A stretch of 64,000 bases of DNA from Janthinobacterium lividum (GTDB taxonomy: Bacteria > Pseudomonadota > Gammaproteobacteria > Burkholderiales > Burkholderiaceae_D). The DNA is taken from assembly GCF_023509035.1 (NCBI RefSeq), contig NZ_CP075583.1, forward strand, positions 4,588,001 to 4,652,000, written 5' to 3'. A program made the position numbers and the translations under genes. The notes under the pieces were generated by a model, which was given only the letters and a program-made list of their open reading frames with translations, did not search any database and was not told the origin of the DNA. This document shows positions 42,677 to 59,615 of the stretch, one piece after another. The stretch's first letter is position 1, and every line of letters starts with the position of its first letter.

Positions 42677-43426
42677 ATGACCGAAGAATTATTACGCTTG
42701 TCCAAACGCATGTCCGAACTGGGCCTGTGCTCCCGCCGCGAAGCCGATGAATGGATCGCGCGCGGCTGGGTCCGCGTGGATGGCAAGGTGGTGTCCGAGC
42801 TGGGCAGCAAGGTCTACCCCAGCCAGAGAGTCACCGTGGAACGCCAGGCGGCGGCCGAGCAATCGAAGCGCGTCACCGTGCTGATCAACAAACCTGTCGG
42901 CTATGTCAGCGGCCAGGCCGAAGACGGCTACACGCCCGCCGTAGCCCTGATCAAGGCGGAAAACCGCTGGGCGGAAGACCGCAGCCCGGAGCAATTCCAC
43001 CCGACCCAGCTGCGCAGCCTGGTGGCGGCCGGCCGCCTGGACATCGATTCCGTCGGTTTGCTGGTCCTGACGCAGGATGGGCGCGTGGCCAAGCAGCTGA
43101 TCGGCCACGATACCGATATCGACAAGGAATACCTGGTGCGCGTGAGCTACTCCAAGGGCGGCACCCTGCCCGACAGCGAACTGAAAAAGCTCAACCACGG
43201 CCTGTGGCTCGACGGCAAGCCTTTGCTGCCGGCCAAGGTGCGCTGGCAAAATGAAGACCAGCTGAGCTTTACCCTGCGCGAAGGCAAGAAACGCCAGATC
43301 CGCCGCATGTGCGAAGCCGTCGGTCTGAAAGTGCTGGGGCTGAAACGCGTGCGCATCGGCAAGGTCAAGCTGGGCGACTTGCCAACGGGGCAATGGCGCT
43401 ACCTGAGCGCGGACGAACAGTTTTAA
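42677..43426 (+). CDS. RsuA/RluB/RluF family RNA pseudouridine synthase
   Basis: 249 aa. N-terminal S4 RNA-binding domain (LSKRMSELGLCSRREADEWI, GWVRVDGKVV), then the pseudouridine synthase domain with INKPVGYVSG, the catalytic Asp in AAGRLDIDSVGLLVLTQDG, KEYLVRVS, and the family ending LREGKKRQIRRMCEAVGLKV. It would convert a specific rRNA or tRNA uridine. It most resembles the RluF-like group, but the target cannot be fixed from sequence. 42 bases after glnD. Confidence 0.9.
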   Translation: MTEELLRLSKRMSELGLCSRREADEWIARGWVRVDGKVVSELGSKVYPSQRVTVERQAAAEQSKRVTVLINKPVGYVSGQAEDGYTPAVALIKAENRWAEDRSPEQFHPTQLRSLVAAGRLDIDSVGLLVLTQDGRVAKQLIGHDTDIDKEYLVRVSYSKGGTLPDSELKKLNHGLWLDGKPLLPAKVRWQNEDQLSFTLREGKKRQIRRMCEAVGLKVLGLKRVRIGKVKLGDLPTGQWRYLSADEQF

Positions 43427-43578
43427 GCGGCGGCGTCAATTTGGCATGCCGCGCGGCCTGCCTAGTCACATAAGCAACAGGAATGTAGTGATATAAAAAC
43501 AATTATTGTGATTTACTTAGTAAATATTGCTTTAAACCTATACACTATTCCCCATCAGAACAAAAGAGATACGCTGTC
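43427..43578 (+). promoter_or_regulatory. AT-rich upstream region of the PilZ gene with short palindromes
   Basis: The stretch 43490-43560 is AT-rich and contains two near-perfect palindromes, ACAATTATTGT and ATTTACTTAGTAAAT, before a possible -10 (TACACTAT). This suggests a regulated promoter; no specific regulator site was recognised. Confidence 0.35.
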
Positions 43579-44343
43579 GTGAACGATCCTATTCCCAATC
43601 CCCTGCGCAAAGGCGCGCCCAGCCTGGCTGACGTGGCCGAGCCGATGGCCCCCGGCACCAAGCCGCACCATATGAGCGATCCGTGGGATATCGGCGAAAC
43701 CCTGTGCAGCCTGGCTGACAACGGCGACGCCATTTCCATTTACCCGGCAGGCGGCGAAGACGTCATCATGGCGCGCATTCTGTCCGTCGACGACGACTTG
43801 CCGCAATTCGTGCTGGAGCTCAATGAGGGTGCGACCCTGCCGCCTGGTGGCGCCACGTTTGTATCGTGGGTGCAAAGCGCCAAGTTGCAATTTACCATCA
43901 ATGGCGAATGGCAAACGTATCCCGAGCGGCCGAACGTTTACCTGACCAACTTCCCCAGTCATTGCCTGGTGCTGGAACGGCGCGAATCGACGCGACTGGA
44001 AACGCCGCTCGGTGTGTACTATCTGGCCGCCTTCGTGCTCGAGGGTCGTCCGTATGAATTGCAACTGTATGATTTCTCGGCCGGCGGCATCGGCATGCGC
44101 GCCCATCCGCGCGACACGGTCGGCCTGTACGTGGGGCGCAAACTGTCGCGCGTGCGCTTGGAACTGGGACCAAACAAGGTCATGATCGCCGACCTGGAAA
44201 TCCGCCTGTCGCGCACCTTCCGCTCCTTCCTGCTGGGCGAACAGGTGCAGATCGGCTGCCGCTTCCTGAACCTGACGGATGCCATGCAAGATGAGCTGAA
44301 GGCCTTGCTCGATAACCTGGGCAGCAGCCGCAAGGTGCGCTAG
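43579..44343 (+). CDS. YcgR-like PilZ-domain c-di-GMP-binding protein
   Basis: 254 aa, GTG start at 43579. The N-terminal YcgR-type domain (about residues 35-125) is followed by a C-terminal PilZ domain with both c-di-GMP-binding signatures: RRESTRLETP (the RxxxR motif) and YDFSAGGIGM (the D/NxSxxG motif). YcgR proteins slow flagellar rotation or affect surface attachment when c-di-GMP is high. No flagellar genes are adjacent, so the partner is unknown. Confidence 0.88.
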   Translation: MNDPIPNPLRKGAPSLADVAEPMAPGTKPHHMSDPWDIGETLCSLADNGDAISIYPAGGEDVIMARILSVDDDLPQFVLELNEGATLPPGGATFVSWVQSAKLQFTINGEWQTYPERPNVYLTNFPSHCLVLERRESTRLETPLGVYYLAAFVLEGRPYELQLYDFSAGGIGMRAHPRDTVGLYVGRKLSRVRLELGPNKVMIADLEIRLSRTFRSFLLGEQVQIGCRFLNLTDAMQDELKALLDNLGSSRKVR

Positions 44344-44368
44344 GTTCGCCTGGTTTGCTTCAGACATA

Positions 44369-44406
44369 AAAAATGGCCGCCCAGCTCATGCTGCGCGGCC
44401 ATTTTT
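44369..44406. terminator. Bidirectional terminator between the PilZ gene and def
   Basis: Stem AAAAATGGCCGC (44369-44380) with GCGGCCATTTTT (44395-44406), with A and T runs on both sides, serving both convergent genes. Confidence 0.85.
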
Positions 44407-44427
44407 GTTTGACAGTAACAACCACGA

Positions 44428-44525
44428 GGCGCCTGAAAAACGTTCAGGGCAAGGCGCATTGCCGAAGACAGTACGAATAGTACGGCGAGGCAATGCAACG
44501 CAGGCATGGGCGTTTCTCAGCCGCC
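44428..44525. repeat. Dispersed palindromic intergenic element, copy 3 (after def)
   Basis: Same core as copies 1 and 2. The inner stem is CATTGCC with GGCAATG, both sides changed together relative to copy 1 (CAGTGCC/GGCACTG). The outer stem is ggcgcctgaaaaacg with cgtttctcagccgcc. It ends two bases before the def stop codon. Confidence 0.75.
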
Positions 44526-44527
44526 GA

Positions 44528-45064
44528 TCAGTCGTCGTCGTTCGGATCCAAATCGGGGAACATAACTTCCGTATAGCCAAACTGCGTAAAATCGACGATA
44601 CGCATCGGATACAAAATGCCGTGCAAATGGTCGACTTCATGCTGTACCACCCTGGCATGGAAACCATCGCAATCGCGGCTGATGGGCTGACCGAACTGAT
44701 CCACGCCTTCGTAGTGCAGCTCGCTCCAGCGCGGCACGCTGCCGCGCAGGCCAGGCACGGACAGGCAACCCTCGAAACCCTCTTCCTTGCGTTCCGACAA
44801 AGGCGTCAGCACAGGATTGATCAGCACGGTTTCCGGCACTTGCGGCGCGTCGGGATAGCGCAGATTCTGTTTGAAGCCGTAGATCACCAGTTGCAGGTTG
44901 ACGCCGATCTGCGGCGCCGCCAGGCCAGCGCCATTGGCCGCGTGCATGGTGTCGAACATGTCGGCGATCAAGGCGTGCAATTCGGGCGTATCGAATTCAC
45001 GCACGGGTTCGGCCATGCGCAGCAGGCGCGGATCGCCCATCTTGAGGATTTCACGTACCGTCAT
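44528..45064 (-). CDS. def: Peptide deformylase
   Basis: 178 aa from the ATG at 45064 ([16 protein letters not shown]); the frame is open into galU but this start overlaps the galU stop as ATGA, indicating coupling. Removes the formyl group from nascent proteins. The three family motifs are intact: [21 protein letters not shown] with the metal-binding Cys, and QHEVDHLHG with two His ligands and the catalytic Glu. Probably a second deformylase in the genome, since it is not beside fmt. Confidence 0.95.
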   Translation of the reverse strand: MTVREILKMGDPRLLRMAEPVREFDTPELHALIADMFDTMHAANGAGLAAPQIGVNLQLVIYGFKQNLRYPDAPQVPETVLINPVLTPLSERKEEGFEGCLSVPGLRGSVPRWSELHYEGVDQFGQPISRDCDGFHARVVQHEVDHLHGILYPMRIVDFTQFGYTEVMFPDLDPNDDD

Positions 45065-45954
45065 TTTGTTTCCAGTACCGATTGCAGTTCTTGCAAGTAA
45101 GTACGGAAGGCCGCACCCGTTTCCGGATGTTTCATGCCCATTGCCGTTGTCGCCTTCAGGTAACCAAGCTTGGAGCCACAATCATAACGCTGCCCCTGGT
45201 AGCGGTAAGCCAGCACGCGCTCTTCGCGCATTAGGGCGGCGATGCCGTCCGTCAACTGAATTTCGCCGCCGGCGCCCGTGCCGATATTTTCCAGGTGATT
45301 AAAGATACGGCTGGTCAGCACATAACGGCCCACCACGGCCAGGGTCGATGGCGCCTCTTCGGGCGCAGGCTTTTCTACGATGGCCGAGACCAGTTCCAGG
45401 TCGGGCTGATAATTTTTTGCCGACACGATACCGTACTGCTTGGTTTCCGCGCGCGGCACATCCTGCACCGCCAGCAGCGAGCAATTCTCGTACTGGAAGA
45501 CATCGGTCATCTGCGCCAATACGGGGCGCACGCCCTCTTCCACATCCATGAAATCGTCGGCCAGCAAGACGGCAAATGGCTCGTCGCCGATCACGGGACG
45601 GGCGCACAGCACGGCATGCCCCAGGCCCAGCGGCGCCGACTGGCGTATGTAAATGCAATTGATGTGCTTGGGAATGACGTTTTGCACCATGTCGAGCAAC
45701 TGGCGCTTGCCAGCTGCTTCCAGTTCCGACTCCAGCTCGTAGGCCGTATCGAAATGGTCTTCGATGGCGCGCTTGTTGCGCCCTGTGATGAAGATCATTT
45801 CCGTGATACCCGCCGCCACGGCTTCTTCCACCGCGTACTGTATCAGCGGCTTGTCGACGATGGGCAACATTTCCTTCGGTTGCGCCTTGGTCGCTGGCAA
45901 GAAACGGCTGCCCAGGCCGGCGACGGGAAAAACTGCTTTTCTGATTTTTTTCAT
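45061..45954 (-). CDS. galU: UTP-glucose-1-phosphate uridylyltransferase
   Basis: 297 aa. Makes UDP-glucose for LPS and polysaccharide synthesis. The nucleotidyltransferase motif [23 protein letters not shown] is split over the N-terminus with the catalytic Arg and Lys; [18 protein letters not shown] and [11 protein letters not shown] (sugar-nucleotide site) follow. 24 bases downstream of ligA and coupled to def. Confidence 0.96.
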   Translation of the reverse strand: MKKIRKAVFPVAGLGSRFLPATKAQPKEMLPIVDKPLIQYAVEEAVAAGITEMIFITGRNKRAIEDHFDTAYELESELEAAGKRQLLDMVQNVIPKHINCIYIRQSAPLGLGHAVLCARPVIGDEPFAVLLADDFMDVEEGVRPVLAQMTDVFQYENCSLLAVQDVPRAETKQYGIVSAKNYQPDLELVSAIVEKPAPEEAPSTLAVVGRYVLTSRIFNHLENIGTGAGGEIQLTDGIAALMREERVLAYRYQGQRYDCGSKLGYLKATTAMGMKHPETGAAFRTYLQELQSVLETK

Positions 45955-45978
45955 GGGTCTTCTGTAATATTTTAATGA

Positions 45979-49504
<3,526 letters not shown>

Positions 49505-49508
<4 letters not shown>

Positions 49509-52500
49509 GCTGCTTGTGCCTCGGTTGCAAAATTTGCGGCGGACTCCATGTCCACCGCCACGATGCGCGATACGCCCTGCTCCTGCATCGTCACACCGAT
49601 CAATTGATGGGCCATTTCCATCGCAATCTTGTTATGCGAAATGAAAAGGAATTGGGTCTGGTCGGACATGCGCTTGACCATGCGGCAGAAACGTTCCGTG
49701 TTCGAATCGTCCAGCGGTGCATCGACTTCGTCGAGCAGGCAAAACGGCGCCGGATTCAGGCGGAACATGGAAAACACCAATGCGGTCGCGGTCAGCGCCT
49801 TCTCTCCACCGGACAACAGGTGGATGGTGGCATTTTTCTTGCCGGGAGGCTGCGCCATGACTTGTACACCGGAATCGAGAATCTCGTCGCCCGTCATGGT
49901 CAGTTTCGCCTGGCCGCCGCCGAACAGAATCGGGAACAGCTCGGAAAAGTGATGGTTGACCTTGTCGAACGTGTCTTGCAGCAAGTCGCGCGTTTCCTTG
50001 TCGATCTTGTGGATCGCGTCTTCCAGGGTGTTGATCGCTTCCGTCAGGTCGGCATTCTGGGCGTCGAGGAAATTCTTGCGCTCGGATGCCTGCGCCAGTT
50101 CGTCCAGCGCAGCCAGGTTGACGGCGCCCAGGGAGGTGATGGCATTCGTCAAACGCGTGACTTCGCCCTGCAGATACGAAGGACGCATGTCCGGATGCAA
50201 TTTTTCCGTCAGGGCGGCCTCGTCGGCGCCCGATTCCAGCAATTGCTGGGCGAATTGCTCCTGGTTCAGGCGCGCGGCCTGTTCCTTGAGCTGCATTTCC
50301 ATGATCTTGTCGCGCTGCGGCTGCAGGCTGCGTTCCGATTGCGTGCGCGCATCTTCGGACAGGCGCAACTGCTGCGTGATCTGGTCCAGTTCGTGGCGCG
50401 CATCGGCCAGCGCCCGCTCCTGCGTGGTGCGACGCTCGAGCAAGTCCTGCAAGCCGTCGGCGGCCGCGCCGCTTTCCAGGTTGGCCAGCTCCAGTTCGCC
50501 CGCCTGCAGGCTGGCCGTCACTTGCTGCGCCTGCGTGCTGGCCGTGGCGATATTGCGGCGCAATTCCTCGATCTTCGCGCGGTGGGCTTTTTCCGCGTAT
50601 TCCGTATCCTTTGCGGCGCGTTCCAGGTCGCGCAGGGCTTCGCGTGCTTCGGCCAGGCGCTGTTCCTTCTGCAAGAAGTCCGTATGGCCGTCTTCGTGCG
50701 CTTCCTGCAGGTTGCCCAGTTCCATGTCCAGCTGTTCGAATTTTTCTTCCGACTCCAGCTTGGTCTGCATCTGCTCCGCTTCCTGCGCGGCGATTTCGGC
50801 CAGGTCCGCGCCGATCTGCGTGCTGCGCTGGTTAAAGCGCGCTTCCACTTCCGACAGTTTCACCACGTCCAGCTGCAAAGTATGCACGGACGACGTCAGC
50901 TGCTGCATGCGCAGGCGCAAGTCCGACAGGTTGCGCGTCAAGGCTCCCACGGCTGCATCGGCCCGCACGGAACGGGCGCGCGCCTCTTCGGCCAGCAATT
51001 GCTGGGCGCGCAACTGTTTGCCGATATTTTCGATTTCCTGCTGGCGCCCCAGCATGCCTTCCTGCTCCGAATCGGCCGCATAGAAGCGCACGCTGGTGGC
51101 CGTCACCACGTGGCCAAGCCGCGTGACGAAATAGCCGCCCGGCGGCAATTTTGCGCGTTCGGCCAGGGCTTCGGCCGCGTCTTCCACGGCATAGGCGTTG
51201 TACAGCCAATCCTGCAGCAAGCCGCGCAAGCCCGGATCGTTGAGTTTCAACAAGTTCAGGAAGGGCTTGAGGCCAGCCACTTCCGGCAGGGGCAGCGGCG
51301 CCACGGTCGATGGCGCGTACAGGGCCAGCTTGGCCGGCGGCGCGTCGGCAAAGAACGCCTTGGCCCAGTCGATATTCGACAGTTGCAGGGCCGACGTGCG
51401 CTCGCGCAGGATCGATTCCATGGCCGCTTCCCAGCCCGCCTCAATCTGCAGCTTTTGCCACAATCGCGGCAAGGTGTCGAGCTCGTGTTTTTTCAACCAG
51501 GGCTGGACCTTGCCTTGCGTCTGTACGCGTTCCTGCAATTGTTTCAAAGCGGAAAGACGCGCTTCCAGCTGGGCGTTGGCGGCCGTCTCGGCATTGACCT
51601 GCGCTTGCGCTTCTGCCCGCTCCTGCTCCAGCTTGGGCTGCTGCTCCAGCGCTTCTTCCAGATAGAAACCCTGTTCTTCCAAGGTTTGCTGCTTTTCTTC
51701 CAGCTGCAGTTTCAGGTTTTCCAGGTGACTGCTGTCGGGCAAACTGAGGCTGTTCTTTTCCTGCTGCAGGCGCTCGCGGCGCGTCAACAGGCTGGCCAGG
51801 ATGTTCGAAGCGTTGCGCTGGTGCGCCGATTCCAGTTCCAGCTGCTGCTGGGCCTGCATGATCCGGGCGCGCGATTCCGTGCTCTTGTTCTGCGCGGCGC
51901 GCCAGGCGGCGTCCAGCTCGGGCAATTGTTCGCCCTTCTGCTCGGCCATCATTTGGGATTGTTCCACCTTGGCGGCCAGTTCCTCGAGGTGGAATTCCGC
52001 CTCTTCGATCTGTTCCTGGTATTCGCTGCCTTGGCTGTTCCACTGGTCGCGCTGGGCCGTCAGGGTCGCCAGCTGCGCCTGCAGGCGGGCGCGCGATTCG
52101 ATGACGAACTTGATCTGCGCTTCCAGGCTGCCGATTTCCGCATTCGTCTGGTACAAATGGCCCTGCGCCGTATGCAAACGGTCGCCCACGGCAAAGTGCG
52201 CCTGGCGCATCTGCTCGAGCGTCAGCTCCACGTTGCGCAGCTTGGCCGTCTGTTCTTCCAGGTCCGTCTGCGCCTGTTCCACTTCGCGGAAATAGCGCGT
52301 CTGCTCGTTTTGCGCCTCGTTCTTGCGCAGCAGCCACAGCAATTTCTGCTTTTCTTCCTGGTCCGCCTGCAAGGCGTGGAAACGGGTGGCCACGGCCGCC
52401 TGCGCTTCCAGCTTTTCCAGGTTGGCATTGAGTTCGCGCAAGATGTCTTCCACGCGCAGCAAGTTCTCGCGCGTGTCCTGCAGGCGGTTTTCCGTCTCGC

Positions 52501-53032
52501 GGCGGCGTTCCTTGTATTTGGAGACACCGGCCGCCTCTTCCAGGAAGACGCGCAATTCTTCGGGACGCGATTCGATGATGCGCGAAATCATGCCCTGGCC
52601 GATGATGGCGTAGGCGCGCGGGCCAAGGCCCGTGCCAAGGAAAATATCCTGAATGTCGCGCCGGCGCACGGGCTGGCCATTGATGTAATAGGTGGAGGTG
52701 CCGTCGCGCGTCAGGGTGCGCTTGACGGCGATCTCGGCGTACTGGCCCCACTGGCCGGACGCCTTGCCATCGTTATTATCGAACACCAGCTCCACGGAAG
52801 CGCGCCCGGCCGGCTTGCGGTGGGTGGAGCCATTGAAAATGACGTCCTGCATCGACTCGCCGCGCAATTCCGATGCTTTCGATTCGCCCAGCACCCAGCG
52901 CACGGCGTCGATGATGTTCGACTTGCCGCAGCCATTCGGCCCGACCACGCCCACGAGCTGGCCTGGCACCTGGAAATTGGTGGGATCGACGAAAGACTTA
53001 AATCCCGACAACTTGATGGAAGAGAGACGCAC
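49505..53032 (-). CDS. smc: Chromosome segregation ATPase SMC
   Basis: 1175 aa. N-terminal Walker A VVGPNGCGKSNIIDAVRWVL, then a long coiled coil (about residues 170-500), a hinge (about 510-660), a returning coiled coil, and the C-terminal head with signature IHLLSGGEKALTATALVF and Walker B PFCLLDEVDAPLDDSNTERF. It organises and condenses the chromosome together with ScpA and ScpB, which are not in this window. First gene of smc-zipA-ligA. Confidence 0.97.
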
Positions 53033-53213
53033 GTGTTTTAGAGTTCCTGGCCTATGCTGGCGGTTGAGATCGGTGAACCCGGTTCCTATTCAGTTCAGAT
53101 ACACCATTGCGACGGCAGCCTGGCCACTCACCGCAGAAAAGTGGTTCATCATACCATTTCCTGATGCTTTTCTGGCCAAAAAACAGCAGCGTCAAGTGCC
53201 AGCCAGTACCATC

Positions 53214-53882
53214 TTAACGGGCTGGACGGCCATCCTGCGCCAGTTTCCAGTCTGCGCGGGAAAAAACGTGCTCATGACCGGACAGGACCTGCGCCAGTTT
53301 CTGCAGCCACTGCTCGGTCGGCATGGGTTCCGCCTTGAAGCTGAGCACTACCATCAGCACCAGGCTGGCCAGGGCCAGCGCATGGCTGACGGCGAAATTG
53401 ACGGCGCCACGGGCATTCCACATGAAGCCCAGCGCCAGCGCCAGGCCCAGCACGCAGCCGCTGACGGCTTCCGACACGCTGTGCGCATGCACGACCACGC
53501 GCGAAATGGCCACCAGCACGGCAAAGGCCACGCCGACAAGCACGCCGGCATGGCGCCAGCGCGGCGCGGCCCGCTGCAACAGCACATACATCAGCACGGG
53601 AAATACGGCGCCTGCCCGCATGGCGTGGCCGCTGAAACCCGTAAAATCGAGCACGCTGCTGCCCACGCCCCAGCTCATGAAGGCCAGCTTCGACAGCACC
53701 ACGAGGGCCAGGCCGCCGCCGTACCACAGGCTCCAGCTGAGCACCAGGCGCCACTGGCGCGACACGAGCAGCCATAAGGCGATCGCCACGCCCGCCGGCC
53801 CCATCACGGACATATCGGCCGCAAAAGAAATTCCATTCCACCAAGTCATCGTGCATGCGCTTATTTCATCATCAGCTTGCAC
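53214..53882 (-). CDS. PAP2-like membrane phosphatase with degenerate motifs
   Basis: 222 aa with about six hydrophobic helices. PAP2/lipid-phosphatase traits: FTGFSGHAMRAG in place of the PSGH motif, and ISRVVVHAHSVSEAVSG in place of SRxxxxxHxxxD, where the final acidic residue is Glu. The first motif (KxxxxxxRP) is not clearly preserved (KLAFMSWG). It could act on a lipid phosphate at the membrane, but activity is uncertain. The frame is open upstream of two possible ATGs (53882 and 53849); the second, MTWWNGISFAADMS, is equally plausible. Stands alone between smc and the ClpP-like gene. Confidence 0.7.
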   Translation of the reverse strand: MQADDEISACTMTWWNGISFAADMSVMGPAGVAIALWLLVSRQWRLVLSWSLWYGGGLALVVLSKLAFMSWGVGSSVLDFTGFSGHAMRAGAVFPVLMYVLLQRAAPRWRHAGVLVGVAFAVLVAISRVVVHAHSVSEAVSGCVLGLALALGFMWNARGAVNFAVSHALALASLVLMVVLSFKAEPMPTEQWLQKLAQVLSGHEHVFSRADWKLAQDGRPAR

Positions 53883-53993
53883 TATGCCACGACTCAGCCC
53901 TGTTCCGCGCGGCTTTTGCTGTGCTGCAGCGAAGAATTACATTCCATTACAAAATTTCCATGCAAAACCATCTGCCTGACCAGCGCCCGGGCC

Positions 53994-54566
53994 TCAGATA
54001 TTCGTCAGGCGCTTGCCCTTGGGCGGCGCAAAATCGCGGATCGACTCGACCATACCCACTTCCAACGCCTGGTCGGCCGTTAGGTGCAGGTCGGAATACG
54101 CGTGCACCTGCCATTGCTCTTCCGTCAGATTGACATGGCCGCGCAGGATGCGTTCGGTACGCATGTCGTCGGCGCGCAAGCCCTCGACGATGATGCTGAG
54201 CGCGTCGGGGCGGGAACCGGGCGAGGCTGTCGCATGTGACTTGTGCACCATGAAGCGGGCCGTATCGCTGGCATGGCGGTGCCGTCCCGCCAGGAACAGG
54301 GTGACGGCGATGGAGGCTACGGCGCCCGCGTTATAGGTGATGATGTCGAGCGGCAACTTGCTGAGGAAGTTGTACAGACAGATGCCATCGCTGACATAAC
54401 CGCCGTTGGACTGGATCAGAATGTGCGCGGCGGTGAGCTTGTCTTCCGTGATGTCGGCCACGGCATTGAAGACGCGCCGCACCATGTCACTGTTGACGTC
54501 GCCCGAGAGAGTAAAGTAGCCGTGCTGCTCGGTGTTGTTTTGTGTCTCGTTTTGCGTATTGTTCAT
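53994..54566 (-). CDS. ClpP-like (crotonase-fold) serine protease
   Basis: 190 aa from the ATG at 54566 (MNNTQNETQNNTEQHG); a further upstream start would lie in unlikely sequence. ClpP/SppA-fold signature: IQSNGGYVSDGICLYNFLSK, NAGAVASIAVTLFLAG with the nucleophile Ser, FMVHKSHA with the His, and LTADQALEVGMVESI with the Asp. It differs from housekeeping ClpP in length and detail and is not beside clpX or tig, so it is an accessory paralogue of unknown substrate. Divergent from the gcv riboswitch. Confidence 0.78.
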   Translation of the reverse strand: MNNTQNETQNNTEQHGYFTLSGDVNSDMVRRVFNAVADITEDKLTAAHILIQSNGGYVSDGICLYNFLSKLPLDIITYNAGAVASIAVTLFLAGRHRHASDTARFMVHKSHATASPGSRPDALSIIVEGLRADDMRTERILRGHVNLTEEQWQVHAYSDLHLTADQALEVGMVESIRDFAPPKGKRLTNI

Positions 54567-54704
54567 GGCAGCCACCCGCAAGAAAGCCAGAACTTCATCA
54601 TAGCGCATTCCCGCGCGGCGGGGCGCCCACTTGCGCAGGCCCCAAGCGCCCTCGCAGCCCCGCAAACTGCGGCTTTTGCAGCAATTTGGCAACGTCTATT
54701 CAGA

Positions 54705-54733
54705 TTGACAGAAACACCCTGCTGGCATATATT
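54705..54733 (+). promoter_or_regulatory. Sigma-70 promoter of the gcv operon
   Basis: TTGACA (54705-54710) and TATATT (54728-54733) with the ideal 17-base spacing, placing the start of transcription just ahead of the first glycine aptamer at 54744. Confidence 0.75.
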
Positions 54734-54743
54734 CCTCCCACTT

Positions 54744-54951
54744 GATCGGGAGAGGGCAACCCCGCGTTGCCGCCGAAGGGGCACTACCCAAAAACTCTCA
54801 GGCAAAAGGACCGATCAGGCGGACTGAAGCTGTTGCTTTGGCGACATCTTTAGCTCAACTCTGGAGAGCGGCCGCGGCTTTACGCCGGCGGCCCACCGAA
54901 GGGGCGCACGGGGCAAGCTCCCGTAATCTCTCAGGTACAAAGGACAGGGGG
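54744..54951 (+). ncRNA. Tandem glycine riboswitch
   Basis: Two glycine aptamers in series upstream of gcvT. Aptamer 1 (54744-54816) is closed by GATCGG/CCGATC and has GGGAGAG, GCCGAAGGGGCA and CTCTCAGGCAAAAGGACCGA. Aptamer 2 (about 54859-54951) has CTGGAGAGC, CACCGAAGGGGC and ATCTCTCAGGTACAAAGGAC. Between them lies a roughly 40-base linker. Glycine binding normally switches the downstream gcv genes on, so that glycine cleavage is made when glycine is plentiful. The expression platform must lie between 54952 and the gcvT start at 55030. Confidence 0.93.
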
Positions 54952-55029
54952 TCAGTGATCACGCCGGAATGCCGTGTTTGGCTCCGTGTGTTCTGTTAAC
55001 TTCCCCTTTACCTTCGTCCCGAGGATTCA

Positions 55030-56151
55030 ATGACGCTCAAAGCGACCCCACTCAATAACGCCCACCGTGCCCTCGGCGCCCGCATGGTCGATTTCGGCGG
55101 CTGGGACATGCCTGTCAACTACGGCTCGCAAATCGAAGAGCACAACGCCGTGCGCGGCGACGCCGGCATGTTCGACGTGTCCCATATGTGCGTGGTCGAT
55201 ATCGAAGGCCCGAACGTGCGCGCCTTTTTGCGCGGCTTGCTGGCCAACAACGTCGACAAGCTGCAAGTGTCGGGCAAGGCGCTGTACTCGTGCATGTTGA
55301 ATGCCGAAGGTACCGTCATCGATGACCTGATCGTCTACTTCTTCAATGAAAACTGGTTCCGCCTCGTCGTCAACGCGGGCACGGCGGAAAAAGACGTGGC
55401 CTGGATGCAGCAGCAAAATACCAACACCAACAGCGGCCTGACGATTACCCAGCGCCGCGACGGCAATGACGCGATGGCCCTGGTGGCCGTGCAAGGCCCG
55501 AACGCGCGCGCCAAGGTATGGCAAGTGCTGCCAGAAACGCAAGCCGCCTCCGAAGCCATCAAGCCATTCAACGTCGTCATCGTCAAGGACACGGCCTTCG
55601 GCGAAGTCATGCTGGCGCGCACCGGCTACACGGGCGAAGACGGTTTTGAAATCGGCGTGGCCGCCACCCAGGTGGAAGCGCTGTGGAACGCCCTGGCAGC
55701 TGCCGGCGTCAAGCCGGCCGGCCTCGGCGCGCGCGACACCCTGCGCCTGGAAGCGGGCATGAATTTGTACGGCCAGGACATGGACGAAACCGTCAACCCG
55801 CTCGATGCGGGCCTGGCCTGGACCATCGACCTGGTCAGCGAGCGTGACTTCATCGGCAAGGCGGCCCTGCTGGCCAAAGGCCAGAATGCGCAATTCGTGG
55901 GCCTGATCCTGCGCGAAAAAGGCGGCGTGCTGCGCGCCCATCAAAAAGTCATCATCGCCGGCAGCGAAGCCACGGGCGAAATCACCAGCGGCACCTTCAG
56001 CCCGACAATGCAGGAAGCGATTGCCCTGGCGCGCGTGCCGAACGGCGTGAACGTAGGCGACACCGTGCACGTGGAAATCCGCGGCAAGCAACTGGCCGCT
56101 TCCGTCGTCAAGCTGCCTTTCGTGCGTAACGGTAAAATCCTGGCTGCGTAA
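55030..56151 (+). CDS. gcvT: Glycine cleavage system T protein (aminomethyltransferase)
   Basis: 373 aa. Transfers the methylene group from H-protein-bound aminomethyl to tetrahydrofolate, releasing ammonia. Marks: [39 protein letters not shown], the folate-binding region [33 protein letters not shown] and [18 protein letters not shown]. First gene of the riboswitch-controlled operon. Confidence 0.97.
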   Translation: MTLKATPLNNAHRALGARMVDFGGWDMPVNYGSQIEEHNAVRGDAGMFDVSHMCVVDIEGPNVRAFLRGLLANNVDKLQVSGKALYSCMLNAEGTVIDDLIVYFFNENWFRLVVNAGTAEKDVAWMQQQNTNTNSGLTITQRRDGNDAMALVAVQGPNARAKVWQVLPETQAASEAIKPFNVVIVKDTAFGEVMLARTGYTGEDGFEIGVAATQVEALWNALAAAGVKPAGLGARDTLRLEAGMNLYGQDMDETVNPLDAGLAWTIDLVSERDFIGKAALLAKGQNAQFVGLILREKGGVLRAHQKVIIAGSEATGEITSGTFSPTMQEAIALARVPNGVNVGDTVHVEIRGKQLAASVVKLPFVRNGKILAA

Positions 56152-56224
56152 GCGTATTTATAGAACCGCCCGCAAGACCGTACAACCATAATCAATAACG
56201 AACACTTACCATCTGGAGCCACAC

Positions 56225-56605
56225 ATGAACATTCCTGCAGACCTGAAGTACACCGCTTCCCACGAATGGGTACGCCTTGAAGGCGACGGCACGATCACCG
56301 TCGGCATCACCGAGTACGCGCAGGACGCCCTGGGCGATATCGTCTTCGTCGAACTGCCAACCGTGGGCAACACCTACGGCGCCGGCGACGACGCCGCCGT
56401 GGTGGAATCGGTCAAGGCAGCGAGCGACATCTACGCGCCGATCGCCGGCGAAGTCGTGGCCGTCAACGACGACGTGGTCAATGCGCCTGAATCGATCAAC
56501 GCCGACGCCTACGCCAACTGGCTGTTCAAGATCAAGCCAGCCGACGTGTCGGCCCTGGACGGCTTGCTCGACGCAGCCGCCTATGGCGCCACCACCAGCG
56601 CCTAA
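56225..56605 (+). CDS. gcvH: Glycine cleavage system H protein
   Basis: 126 aa. Lipoyl carrier that shuttles the aminomethyl intermediate between P, T and L proteins. The lipoyl-lysine is in [19 protein letters not shown]; the N-terminus [17 protein letters not shown] and the [19 protein letters not shown] segment are typical. GGAGCC lies just before the ATG. Follows gcvT by 73 bases. Confidence 0.97.
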   Translation: MNIPADLKYTASHEWVRLEGDGTITVGITEYAQDALGDIVFVELPTVGNTYGAGDDAAVVESVKAASDIYAPIAGEVVAVNDDVVNAPESINADAYANWLFKIKPADVSALDGLLDAAAYGATTSA

Positions 56606-56618
56606 TCGCGTTTGACTC

Positions 56619-56650
56619 ACGGGCCGCGCTTGCGGCCCGTTTGCTTTTTT
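56619..56650 (+). terminator. Terminator-like hairpin between gcvH and gcvP
   Basis: ACGGGCCGC (56619-56627) pairs with GCGGCCCGT (56632-56640), followed by TTGCTTTTTT. An intrinsic terminator inside the operon would lower gcvP relative to gcvT and gcvH. Confidence 0.75.
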
Positions 56651-56706
56651 CCAGCAGCGCCCGCGCGCCGCCTCCCGGTTTTTCAGTCTTTTTTGGCCTC
56701 TATATC

Positions 56707-59607
<2,901 letters not shown>

Positions 59608-59615
59608 ACGCCATT

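Noticed and set aside
49514..53041. 1175-codon plus-strand ORF opposite smc
   Set aside because: Exact antisense of smc, which has Walker A, signature and Walker B motifs; the antisense protein has no family features.
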